DNA of 64,000 bases from positions 17,702,154 through 17,766,153 of the forward strand of contig NC_057788.1 of the NCBI RefSeq assembly GCF_014905175.1, written 5' to 3'. The position numbers were made by a program, and so were the translations under genes. The stretch is from Aphidius gifuensis. Taxonomy: Eukaryota; Arthropoda; Insecta; Hymenoptera; Braconidae. Shown here piece after piece: positions 1 to 10,900 of the stretch. The stretch's first letter is position 1; each line of letters begins with the position of its first letter. Below the pieces are notes generated by a model that saw only the letters and a list, made by a program, of their open reading frames with translations, was not told the DNA's origin and did not search any database.

Positions 1-425
1 ACATCACTCAATATCACAAATATATTTTCCTTGTCGTTCTTTATGAGGAACGTATTATATTAATCCGGGAGACCTATTTGCCATGTTGACCTCCTTCATC
101 ATATTGGCATACTTTAATATATTCCAGGCAAACTCCTGAGCGAATTTTTTAAAGAAGTCATAATATTAACTGTTAAATTATTTTCTCGTATTATGTTTTA
201 ATTCTAATAAAATTTTTTATACACGTTGATGAATTAATTTTTTTTTTATCGTGTATTAAAAACAACAGTTTGACAGCTGTGTACAGTGGTGTGAGTGAGA
301 GTTTAATAAACCATTTAGTTCATTTTATAAAAAAAGAGGGCAGTTTTAACTATCATACACTTTATGTAGTATCATACGTATGATTGTATGATACCCCGAA
401 AATCGTCGAATTACCCATCACTGGC
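1..425. other. AT-rich non-coding stretch
   Basis: No gene is seen. A short hairpin with GTATCATAC repeats is present at about 345-395. Confidence 0.5.
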
Positions 426-840
426 ACTATGGAAGAAAAAGTTCACATATAACGGCTATAGGGCGGCGTTTTAATCGTTTCTTGAAATTGTTTCAGCTGT
501 ACCAACTTGCTTAGAAACACATAAAAAATAAACAAAAATATAACCTTTCTTATTTGTTGACAATTTGATATATTGACAGTCAATCATTATATATATGTAC
601 TATACATGTCTAAATATAAACAAAGAAATTTATTAACAACGCTAACCATTGTTGTTGTATTTTTTTAATGTTGGCTGTATCAAAAAAAACTAGTGTGAAG
701 TTAGCGGTCCTATGCTGAAAATGCTGCATGCAGCATTTTTCCAACACAGTCCTCGGCGGCCATTTTCTAGTAAATTTTTAGTGAGATATAGTGACACAAG
801 TGCTATGGTATAGAACTTGGTCGAAAAACTATGCTAGTGG
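426..840 (-). repeat. Truncated copy of the GTGGCCACTAG TIR element
   Basis: Matches the reverse complement of 20430-20853, including TTATTTGTTGACAATTTGAT and the terminal AACTTGGTCGAAAAACTATG at 797-840. The other terminus is missing near 426. It has extra bases at about 723-740 (a GCTGCATGCAGC palindrome) that the second copy lacks. Confidence 0.75.
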
Positions 841-962
841 CCTTTCCATTGGCTGTGATAGTCTTGCAAGGCTTTTTAAGGCTGATTTCCACCAAAATTC
901 TAGTAATTATCTAGTGACGATAGATCTTGCTGTAAGATCTTGCAAGCATTGGCTGTCGCTGA
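841..962 (+). repeat. Repeat fragment equal to the empty site of the hAT-like insertion at 23809-25211
   Basis: CCATTGGCTGTGATAGTC at 848-865 continues into TTGCAAGGC and TCTAGTAATTATCTAG, matching 23795-23808 joined to 25220-25295. The hAT-like element is absent here. Confidence 0.8.
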
Positions 963-1325
963 AGCCTAAATTTTGGAGTAAGTCAGGTCGAAAAACTACC
1001 AACTGCAGCGCTGACATCAGTCCTGCACCAAAAAGAAAGACAGAACAAAATATTCTTATTCACTCTAGCCTTTACAATTATAGCAATTATGTTTAAATAC
1101 CTTCTTGGACCGCATTCAGGTGCAGTTTAATTATTAATATGGAATTATTAATTAAAATATCCAATAGCATCTTATTTTTTTTTCATTTTTTAATAAAATT
1201 AAAGGTCATCTTATTACTCACATTGTTCAAGGAATGTCATTTCTTGCAAATCTTTTTATAATTTTTTTAAGTTGTTCATTTTCACATCCCTAGGGAGCGT
1301 TCGATAGCTGGCCGATAAAAGGCCT

Positions 1326-1488
1326 GCACCCGTATTCAGAGGATGTTCTCATTAGGGCGTTTTTTTTCCGATGGTGGCGTTTGTGAAGCTTTTCTATGTG
1401 AAATCTATATAAAAAAAATTTTGTCAAGCGCCATCAGCGGAAAAAAAAAGCCCTAATGAGAACAATTTTGCCCCGTGAATACGGGTGC
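1326..1488 (+). mobile_element. MITE, type A (GCACCCGTATTCAGAGG ends)
   Basis: About 163 bp. The left end is GCACCCGTATTCAGAGGATG and the right end is GTGAATACGGGTGC. Inner arms contain ATTAGGGC, GGCGTTTGTGAAGC and a TATATAAAAA centre. No coding capacity. Same family as the copies at 19046, 20910, 21001 and 31695. Confidence 0.85.
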
Positions 1489-1594
1489 GGGGGGCCTCGG
1501 CCATCAGAACGGAAACTTGATAAATTGAAAACTCTTTATGAAAATAACCAGTTTCAAAAATACAAATTTTTTTTTATTACTGGTCGATCTTGTT

Positions 1595-1730
1595 GTTAGT
1601 GTTCCGTAGGACACTTATGTTTTCGCTTTTCTGTGACTTTTTGTTATTTCGAGATAAAACGTGAAGTCCTGAATCGAATTGGCTTGTGAGATGCTCATTT
1701 TCTTTATTTTTTTTGGCCAAAAAATAAAAA
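1595..1730 (-). repeat. Truncated AGTGTTCCGTAGGA element
   Basis: It starts AGTGTTCCGTAGGACACTTA and runs through GACTTTTTGTTATTTCGAG to GCTCATTTTCTTTATTTT. This matches the reverse complement of 36780-36908, where a fuller copy occurs. Confidence 0.75.
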
Positions 1731-1781
1731 AAAAAAATTGTGTTTTTTTTTTTTTTTTTTTCACGAAAAATACTATTCGTA

Positions 1782-2686
1782 CACGGAAAGAAAAAAATAT
1801 TATGTTCTACTATGCTACTGTAGTATCGGTGGATGTTTTCGGATTTTTGATAAGATATAATATTTTTTTTATATTTTTTATTATTTATTTTATATATTTT
1901 AATAAAGGCACATAGTAAATTAAATCATTTGTAATCAAACTATGGAACAAGATTTTTTTTACTGAAGACATAGTCGAAAGTACTAACGAAATCTCTTTTT
2001 TTTAATAAACTGTAGATACAAAGTGCTATGTGTAAATTAATGTTTATTATGTTAGCATAGTAGAATTGACAATTGACGCTCGTTAAAATAATCATTCGGT
2101 ACCTAAATTCAAACAATGTTATTTATACTACTCATCAATTTTAAAAAATACGATTCCCGATTTAATTTTTATTGTGTGTTTTATATTAATTACGATATTT
2201 GAAGCGAATTTTACTATGTTCACATGGTAAAAAATGCAGAAAGACGAAATACCAAACAAAAGAGTCAATTTTACGTTAATTCCAGTTTAGTCCCGTAGCT
2301 GAGCGGTCTAAAGCGTATCCGACACTACGTCAATATACATACTTCGTCGGTTTGATCCCCGCTCAGAGTGTGAAAAAAAAAAAAAAAAAACAAAAGCTTC
2401 TGCGTTAATAATACAACAGAAAAAAAATTGACAAATTTGTAAAATATTTTTTTAATCAAATATATTTTTGACTATACAACATAGTACTTTTTATTTTAAA
2501 CATGGCCATTTTTACGATTGAGTATTATGATACTTACTACGTCTGATTAAAATTCTCAAACATAGTAAAACTCACTGTTTACATGATAAATGTTGCTAAA
2601 TTTCCCAAAACATCCACCAGTACTATAAAACATAGTAAAATCCAGTGTTTTTTTTTAGTAAAACCTAATATTTTTTTCTCTCCGTG
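1782..2686. mobile_element. TIR element, CACGGAGAGAAA family, TA target
   Basis: The left end is CACGGAAAGAAAAAAAT and the right end is TTTTTTTCTCTCCGTG. Both are flanked by TA, which rejoin to attcg-TA-cggga as expected for a 2-bp duplication. About 905 bp, non-coding, with internal CATAGTAAA motifs and a tRNA-like block at 2288-2365. It resembles CMC/Mirage-type termini (CAC..., TA duplication), but no transposase is present. Confidence 0.7.
2288..2365 (+). repeat. tRNA-like (A-box/B-box) sequence inside a TIR element
   Basis: GTAGCTGAGCGGTCTAAAGC resembles a Ser/Leu-type A box and GGTTTGATCCCCGC a B box, about 45 bases apart. The acceptor stem does not pair convincingly, so this is a tRNA-derived relic, not a tRNA gene. 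Confidence 0.5.
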
Positions 2687-2799
2687 TACGGGAAAAATTT
2701 ATTTTAAAAAGTTATAGAATTTCGAAAAACGATTATTTTAAGCCTAATATGAAACCTCTGCGACTACTCCATTTTGAGTTATAGCTTGTGCCGTTTTCA

Positions 2800-4365
2800 T
2801 TTTTTAATGGCGCTGAAATTGGCGTCTAAGCTAGCGTCCAGAAATTTAAAGTACAGGGAACATAGGGGTTTTCTTGGGCCCAGCCCTTAACTTTTATAAT
2901 AAATTATTAATAAAAATAGAGCTATCCTCGTAATTTTTTTTTAAATCATTTTTCTAGGATCTAAGGTAGTTTAGGAAAAAAAATGGGAATTTTTGAAATA
3001 GTCAAAAGGGGGTAGGGGGTGGATTTTAACTATTTTTAATTTTTTTAACTATGATAGAGTCGAGGTTGGGTCGTAATTTTTTTTTTTTATTAAACTATCT
3101 AGGATCTAAGCTAGTTCAGGAAAAAAAATGGGAATTTTTGAAATGGTCAAAAAGGGGTAGGGGGTGGATTCTAATTATTTTTATTTTTTTTAACTATGAT
3201 AGAGTCGAGGTTGGGTCGTAATTTTTTTTTTATTAAATTGTCTAGGATCTAAGCTAGTCTAGGAAAAAAAATGGGAATTTTTGAAATGGTCAAAAGGGGG
3301 TAGGGGGTGGATTTTAATTGTTTTTAATTTTTTTAACTATAATAGAGTTGAGCTTGGGTCGTAATTTTTTTTTTATTAAATTGTCTAGGATCTAAGCTAG
3401 TTTAGGAAAAAAAATGGGAATTTTTGAAATGGTTGAAGGGGGGTAGGGGGTGGATTTTAATTGTTTCTATTTTTTTTAATATCAGAAACTGACGCCCTCT
3501 GCGGCAAAAGACAGAGACAAAAAAAATTCAAATTCGTAATTATCGCAATCAAAAAACAATTAAAATATTCCCTTTTGACCATTTCAAAAATTTCCATTTT
3601 TTTTCCTAAACTAGCTTAGATCCTAGACAATTCAATAAAAAAAAAATAACGACCCAACCTCAACTCTATCATAGTTAAAAAAATTAAAAAGAATTAAAAT
3701 CCACCCCCTACCCCCTTTTGACCATTTCAAAAGTTCCCATTTTTTTTCCTAGACTAGCTTAGATCCTAGACAATTTAATAGAAAAAAAATAACGACCCAA
3801 CCTCAACCCTATCATAGACAAAAAAAATAAAAATAGTTTAAATCCACCCCCTACCCCCTTTTGACCGTTTCAAAAATTCCCATTTTTTTTTCTAAACTAT
3901 CTTAGATCCTAGACAATTTAATAAAAAAAAAATTACGACCCAACCTCAACTCTATCATAGTTAAAAAAAATAAAAACAATTAAAATCCATCCCCTACCCC
4001 CTTTTGACTATTTCAAAAATTCCCATTTTTTTTCCTGAACTAGCTTAGATCCTAGACAATTTAATAAAAAAAAAATAACGACTCAACCTCAACTCTATCA
4101 TAGTTAAAAAAATTATTTAGCTAAAAACCCCTGAATTTGTTCTCTTTAAATACGATGTAACTTATTCCAGAGAGTTGTTTTTTTATATTTGTGACTTCTT
4201 TGGGGTATTTTAATACTTAATTAATAATTTCTAATTAATTTTATTAAATTTTATATCATTTTTAATTATTTATTCAAGTTGAGGCCTTGGGACCCGAATC
4301 ATCCCTGGATCAGGAGATTCGAGACGCTAGCTTAGACGCCAATTTCAGCGCCATCATTTTTTAGG
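2800..4365. repeat. Palindromic minisatellite: forward then inverted arrays of about 144 bp
   Basis: The left half has about four units with TCTAGGATCTAAGCTAG, AAAAAATGGGAATTTTTGAAA and GTAGGGGGTGGATT. The spacing of ATGATAGAG (3051, 3196) and ATAATAGAG (3339) gives a 143-145 bp period. The right half (about 3540-4110) holds the reverse complement. Outer arms share GGCGCTGAAATTGGCGTC (2811) and its complement (about 4333-4352). The centre is near 3490-3540. Confidence 0.85.
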
Positions 4366-4394
4366 CACACAATAACTCGTGATGAAATGGTGTT

Positions 4395-4625
4395 ATAGTA
4401 TATTGTGTATCAAGGGCGCAATGTGAGTGATTGTCGCCCGCACGAAGCACACACACAGATGATGCAGAGTCGACGGGAAACGTAGACGAGGGCGGCCGAA
4501 TTTTTTGGCCGAGCGGGCGGGAAACACTCGTTTGTCGCCCGCAATTTGTAGGGCGACAAAGATATGCTTCGCGCCACAAATTTAGGGCGACAAACGGGCA
4601 ATTCCCGCCCGCTAGGCTAAAAAAG
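4395..4625. mobile_element. GC-rich foldback element, copy 1
   Basis: TTTTTTGGCCGAGCGGGCGGG and its near complement CCCGCCCGCTAGGCTAAAAA bound about 125 bp with GTTTGTCGCCC on both arms. A flanking block has TTGTCGCCCGCACGAAGC and CACACACAGATGAT. It is strikingly GC-rich against its AT-rich surroundings. Inverted copy at 9785-9975. Confidence 0.8.
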
Positions 4626-4689
4626 ACTTTCTATATCTACATTAATTCCTTAGCTCTATCTTTTCTTTAGCTACACTTGCTAACAGCAT

Positions 4690-5060
4690 TTTACTTTATG
4701 AAAAAGATCTGGTAACGTTTGTTGGGGCATGTGGCCCGCGTTACCGTTGAAAATTAAAAATTTTCAATACTCCGGCTAGGGCCGTGTTAAATTTTATCTG
4801 TTAAATGATTTTTGAAAGTAACAATATAATAATAGTACATTTTTTTTTCTTTTTCTCAAAATCAATTTTTTTTTTTTTTTTCGCTCAAATTACGTAGAGT
4901 TAAGGCAAGCTATAACTTTTGTTAGAATCAACGAAATGACTTCAAATTAGGCTCAAAAAACGTGGTTTTCAAAATTCTATCGGCCCTCAAGGGGCCTGAT
5001 TCCAATCGTCAATTTTTTTCTATTTTTGAAAAAAAAAATTACGAAAATATTTCAAGAATT
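4690..5060. repeat. Dispersed repeat, inverted relative of 35715-36215
   Basis: GTTTGTTGGGGCATGTGGC and TACTCCGGCTAGGGCC recur inverted at about 36125-36215. A weaker relative of the ATTAGGCTCAAA part lies at 7060-7240. Non-coding. Confidence 0.6.
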
Positions 5061-5068
5061 CTATTTTT

Positions 5069-6465
5069 AGGGAATTTTAATTTCCTATTGTTTTCGCTTT
5101 TCATCTGCCCCCCCCCCCCCCACCCCCCGAAAATTTTCTAAGTCCCTTAGTCTAAATACGATAAAAATGGGGAACATCATTAAATATGAAGGAAAATATA
5201 GAAAAATCACTGAATATAAAGAAAAAAAAACGATAAATATGGGAAATTATCAGTAAATATAAAGAAAAAAGCGCTAAATATAAAGAAAAGTCTTATAATT
5301 ATGGAAAAATATCAGGGAAATACCAGTAAATATGAAGGAAAAATCACTGAATATGAAGAAAAATACGATACATATGGGAAAATATCAGTAAATGTAAAGA
5401 ACAATGTAGAAAAAAATAGAAAAATATCAAAGAAAAATCAGTGAATATAAAGAAAAAAAAGGGAATAAATATGGGAAAATATCAGCAAATATAGAGGAAA
5501 AATTACTGAATATAAAGAAAAATTTGCTGAATATGAAGAAAAAACCGATGAATATGGAAAAATGTTAGTAAATATAAAAAAAAGGGGTAAATATAAAGAA
5601 AACTCTCATAATTATGGGAAAATATCAGGGAAATATCAGTGAATATCCAGGAAAACTTACTGAATATAAAGAAAAATACGATAAATATGGAAAATATCAG
5701 TAAATATAAAGAAAAAATCGCTGAATATGAAGAAAAATACGATACATATGGGAAAATATCAGTAAATGTAGAGAAAAATGTAGAAAAAAATAAGAAAATA
5801 TGGAAGAAAAATCAGTGAATATAAAGAAAAAAACGATAAATATGGAAAAATATCAGTGAATATAAAGGAAAATATAGAAAAGTGACTGAATATAAAGAAA
5901 AAAACGATAATTATAGGAACATATTAGGAAATATCAGTAAACAAAAAAGAAAAGTATAGCAAAATATCATGGAAAAATCATATTTTTCAACAAAAAGATT
6001 TAAAAAAAAATTATTAACATGATAAATTATTAAATATTCAATTTAAACAAAATATATACGATCACTGGAGGATTAGTAAGAAAAATTAATGAACAATACC
6101 CATCAATTAATAATAAAGAAATAATGATACCAGTAGAAGCTAATATAAAATTCGATGACGATGAGGAAAATGAAAATATACCAAACATTAATTTCGAGTT
6201 CAAAAAAATACAAGAAATTGTACATCTACCAATTAATTCATTTGCAGGCAAAATAATTTTAGCAAAAAAAAAAAAAAAAGAAAACTATTCAATAGTAATA
6301 ATGACATTATTTAGATATCATCGCAATCATAAAAGCAATAAATAAAGTGGAATTTATATATGCAATGTCAGGACAGTTATTAAAATAAAGAACAATAACA
6401 TTAGCAGACGACAGTGATTATGAAGTAAAATAAAATTTAAATGAAAAAAAGTTTGATTAAACTAA
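5069..6465 (+). repeat. Direct duplication, copy 1
   Basis: It shares the start GGGAATTTTAATTTCCTATT, a C-rich tract, a degenerate AAATAT-GAAGAAAAA minisatellite (about 5150-5960, here longer) and the RPA70-like fragment with 11087-12178. The two copies bracket the kinase 3' exons. Confidence 0.8.
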
Positions 6466-6850
6466 ATAAAGATAATAAATTTACCAAAGAAAATATATTT
6501 TAGATTGAACTAACTATATGGAATAAAAAAACAGAAAATTTCTAGGGAAAAAAGGGTGATGTGATAGTATTAAAGGAATTGAAAATAAATGAATATAAAA
6601 AAATTAAAAATATAATGACGACTTCAGCAACAACTAAAACGTTAAATCCTGATTCAACCGAGAGAAAAAAGTAAATAGAATAAATACAATCGAACTCGAC
6701 AAGTTTGTAATAAATATTTAACATTGACAGGCTAAATTCATAGTACAACAAAATGAATAAAAACAGAGAGTTTAAAAGGTTAGAAGAAAGCGATTCTGGA
6801 CATGGAGATGACCCATTAGAAGGAACAAGCAAAATGAATGAAAATTAAAT
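6058..6850 (+). pseudogene. RPA70-like (replication protein A large subunit) remnant, copy 1
   Basis: Reading in blocks, one frame gives KIYTITGGLVRKINEQYPS, then IPVEANIKFDDDEEN and NINFEFKKIQEI (to about 6265). After a poly-A frameshift come MSGQLLK and RTITLADDSDYEVK, broken by TAA stops. Further on (about 6558-6673) are GDVIVLKELKINEYKKIK and TTKTLNPDSTER. The order (YxISGGxV, NDYE-like segment, acidic DDDE, FDF, then GD/xVLxLK and NPD) follows the linker and second DNA-binding OB fold of RPA70. A last open piece, MNKNREFKRLEESDSGHGDD (6753 on), ends in TAA at 6848. Several stops and shifts make it a pseudogene. Related single-strand-binding proteins are known in some Helitron transposons; origin from a mobile element or from a host copy cannot be decided here. 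Confidence 0.5.
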
Positions 6851-7500
6851 AAATTTTAGCTGTAACAATAATCATTGTAACATTAGAGAATGAAGTAAAT
6901 TTGTAGTCACGAATTTTAATATATATTAAAGAAGAAATTAAAATTCCCCCCGCAGGGAAGGCACAGTTGCTTCAGCAACTGTATGATCATTATTTACAAT
7001 TTTATAAAAACTTTAATTTTTTTTGAAAAAAGTTTCGAGTAAAAGTTGTAGGATTTTATCACACAGGCGTTTTAAGTCTTATACAAAGTATCTAGGACGA
7101 TTTTGTCGAAAGTTAGAGCGTTTTTCAGAAATTACTCGAAAACTAGGAAAGCAATAACTTTTGATAAAATTGTAGTAGAGACTTCGTATTAGGCTAAAAC
7201 AACGCGTCTTCTGAAACTCCATTGCCCATTCTAAGAAAGAGCATTATGTGTTCAGTCACTTTTTTTTTTTTTAAAAAAAACTAAATTAAAAAAAAAAAAA
7301 ATCGATTTTTTAAAATTTTTTATGAAAAATGTGATTCATAGATCAAAATTTTCTCGGAGAGGCGATAGATTTTTCGAGTACGCATGATATAAACTAATTT
7401 GTAAGCTACATTCTTCCCTTAGCTGAACTTGCCCACAGTAATTCAATTTATCAAGCATATTCATTACAAGAAAGCTGTAGAATTTATTTTTCCCATGTAT
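6851..7500. other. AT-rich non-coding stretch
   Basis: No gene is seen. It contains a relative of the ATTAGGCTCAAA repeat (about 7060-7240), homopolymer runs near 7260-7300 and the presumed 3' UTR and poly(A) region of the kinase (below 7638). Confidence 0.5.
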
Positions 7501-7637
7501 GCGTTACGGATGTATCATAATTATAAATAAACAATATGCTTGAATTCAGTAATAAATGTTGACACTTTTGAATTTACGCGCCACAACATAGCGGTTCACA
7601 ATACGATATGTTGCCAACTGTACAGAGTTTATCTTTT

Positions 7638-7940
7638 TCATCGCAAATTAATAAGCGTTTTAGGAACAGTTTCCAAAGACTCCAAGCAAATTCCAGCTGC
7701 TTTAAGTCCTAGATTGACACAAGATGCTTCGTCCATGCCTTTCATTATACCACTGATGACACCAGCTGCAAGGCAATCACCACAACCACTAACACTATAT
7801 GTTCTTTTCGATTCTACACTGATTGTCGAAAGCGGAGAATAAATTCTACTTTGGACTTTGACATCATTTTCAATTAATGATATTTTGTTTTTTTCACCTC
7901 TGAGATAAAACAAATCTTCTCTCCAGGATTTTCGCACCAC
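7638..7940 (-). CDS. Kinase terminal exon D: GCGD catalytic motif
   Basis: The exon begins after an 84-bp intron (7941-8024), with acceptor ttactaag. It encodes 100 residues and a TGA stop. YSVSGCGDCLAAGVISG is the PfkB C-terminal signature; it has Cys where Ala is more usual (GAGD), a change that should leave the catalytic Asp intact. The following segment, GLKAAGICLES, is the usual helix after the active site. A candidate AATAAA poly(A) signal lies on the minus strand at 7488-7483. Confidence 0.92.
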   Translation of the reverse strand: MVRKSWREDLFYLRGEKNKISLIENDVKVQSRIYSPLSTISVESKRTYSVSGCGDCLAAGVISGIMKGMDEASCVNLGLKAAGICLESLETVPKTLINLR

Positions 7941-10900
7941 CTTAGTAATGTAAAAAAGCAAGAATCAATTCTAACCAGCATAATTTCCAAATATTTAGTA
8001 TATTTTAAAATATTCGATACTTACCAAAAGACCGTTTGATCCTAATGTCGTCATAATAACCGGCACATATCTGCCCAATTTTTCGGAAATATCTTTGATG
8101 ATGTCGATTTCTGAATTCTTTGATTCATCAATGCAACTTTTTATTGAAAAATATTCTCCTATAGTAAATAATTCTTTAATATTTGGTGAAATAAAATGAA
8201 GAACAGTTTGCCATTCGGAATGTGACTCGAAAATCTTGCAGGCTTTTTTCGCATCGGTTGGCTCGTACCATACTACAATAATAAGAAGAAAAGCTAATCA
8301 GGTTTTTACCTAAAGGTAAAAAAATTAATCAGGTGAAATGTACTCACAGAAAATTTAAATCAAATGGAGCACTTTTATCAAGTAAAATATACATTTTTTG
8401 AGGGTAAACTTTACCTGATTCATTTGTTATATATTATTTTAATTTTTTGCTAAAAAGTGAAGTGAATTTTATTTAAAAAAAGGTAAAAATTACTTACGAA
8501 AGTTGTAAGTTTAACATGATGATGTAGTTTATTCAGTTCACATTTTTTGTGGGTAGAATTAACCACACAAATCTATGAAAAAAATAAACTGAATGTATTT
8601 TATTTGATAAATAAATTTCATAAATTAAAATGTCTAAGGACAAGCAGTAGCTCAGGAAAATATGTAGTTAAGGAATTGATGTAGCCGCAAAGAAATTATG
8701 TGGTAACCTACATAAATTCCTGAGCTATTGCTCGTCCTTAGACATTTTAATTTACAAATATAAATTACATATGTTTTATTTGTTAAGAAAATAAATTTTG
8801 CCAATCGTTTTTTTATTTATTATGGCAAATATAGCTAAGGAAAAGATGAAACTCGTAAAATTTCGTTGAAATTTTAATGGAGTTCTAGGATATTTGCAAA
8901 AAAAAATTAAATTATTTTGGGAAAAAAATTTAGAAATTAATTCAGACTCCAACGCAATTTCACGAGTTTCATTCTTTCCTTAGCAATTTGCCAATAGTTT
9001 TTTCATTTATTATGGCAAATGTAGATAAGGAAATAATGAAACCTGTAGAATTGTGTTGAAATCTAAAATACTTACCAAAAAAAAAATAAAGAAACTATCG
9101 GCAAGTGGCTAAAGAAAAAATAAAACTCGTGAAATTCTGTTGATGTCCAAATTAATTCCTGAATTATTTGCCTAAAGTTTTTTGGTGATTAATTTATAGG
9201 ACTCAACTTAGGTTTTTAACACAATTTCACTATTCATTATAAAAGAAAAAAACTGGAAATTACAAAAAATTTAAGTAACTTTTACTGATTTGTCTTGATA
9301 AATCCCTCAGTTCCAATTAAAAAAAACAATTTTTACCAATAATTTTTCTCCGTGATAAAGTCAACTAGAATAAAAATCTTCTTTTGTAAACTTGCGTTCG
9401 TGGTTAAGCCGATTAGAGCACAGTGTTAGGTAGAATTGGGTAGGGTCTAGGGTGTGAGGAATCGAGTCTTAGTCGTTGCCAGAATTGACAAAAAAAAAAT
9501 CGAAAATATCATGTTCTGGTCTTAATTATAGATTTTGCTTTTATAACATCAAAAATTAGTAATTTTTACTTACTAAAACTGCCGCTACTAAATAAATTTT
9601 TGATTATAAAATGAATGATAACTTTTACATGTAAGTATAAATTCAATACTATTAATACTACTAATTAATAAATTGGTATTATAATTAATAATTCAAATAA
9701 CATCGGTATTAATATTTAATATTAATAAATAATATCTAAATAATAAAAAAAAAAACTAAATCATGTTGTGTTATCTTTTTTGTGGAATACTTTTTTTGGC
9801 CTAGCGGGCGGGAATTGCTCGTTTGTCGCCCTAAATTTGTGGCGCGAAGCATATCTTTGTCGCCCTACACATTGCGGGCGACAAACGGGTGTTTCCCGCC
9901 CGCTCGGCCAAAAAATAGTATGATTGTCGCCCGCACAAAGCACACACACAGATGATCATACACAATATACTATTTTTTTTATAAAAAGCTGGCAAGAACT
10001 TTGATAAAAGTTCTTTTAGAAAATCATAACGGCTAATATGATGCTGTTAGAGCAAAACCATTTCACTGTGCTGGGTTTGGTCTTAAGGGATTACCTCGGC
10101 CAGTCACTAATAATGAGAATGCTTTGAAATTTTTACAGTAGATTCTTGAAATACTGATACATTTCATGTAATTTTTTGGTAATTGTTTGGAAGCTCGTCA
10201 TTTTTTTATTAATTTTCAAAGTTGACAACTTTTAACATGGGCTCTTATGGAGAATACGATTTTTGTCAAAAAAAAGTCCATTAAAATACCGATATCTTTA
10301 ATCGAAATAATGACATCGTGAAAAAAAAACTATTGGATTATAAAGTGAGACAAAACGAAACGTATGGAAAAAAAATTAAAGAGGTTTGGAGCTTAGTTTT
10401 TTTATAATTAATAATTAGAGTATGAAAAAATTCATCTAATCGAGCAGTATATATGACGTCTACTATATTCTAATGTACGCTTGGCAACACCGAATGGTGA
10501 TCCGCCATGTTGTGGCGCGCAGGTTTAAAAACGCGAGTAATAAATCCCACATTGATATACACATACTGCCACAGCAGCTATATCATACACTAACACAACC
10601 GCACTCTCAGTACAACCAACTGTTTTTTTTTTTTGTTGTGTCTCACGATTTACACATTTTTTTAAACTATTGAATAAATGTTCAAAAAAATAAAAAGTTG
10701 ATCAATTATATTTCAGGGATTAATAATATTAGGTTATTATACAATATTATTTCAACAAACTATTGTTTTATCAAAAATAAAAAATAAAAAATTCATCTTC
10801 TTGAGGTTGGCAGTGGCTCTCGGACCAATGTATTAAACATAGGCTTTATCCCCTCTCCTATACCCCAAAATTTGGCCGAGGTAATCCCTTAAGTATAACA

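Noticed and set aside
791..1096. 101-aa open frame
   Set aside because: It spans the junction of two different repeats, so it is an accidental frame.
2288..2365. Functional tRNA gene
   Set aside because: A and B boxes are present but acceptor and anticodon stems do not pair. The same holds for the other tRNA-like blocks, so they are called repeats.
5150..5960. CRISPR-like or telomere-like array
   Set aside because: Degenerate AAATAT/GAAGAAAAA units without constant repeat and unique spacer structure; eukaryotic context.
10473..10673. 66-aa open frame, also found inverted at 53264-53458
   Set aside because: Shared only because both copies of the 802-bp TTAA element contain it; no transposase motif, too short.
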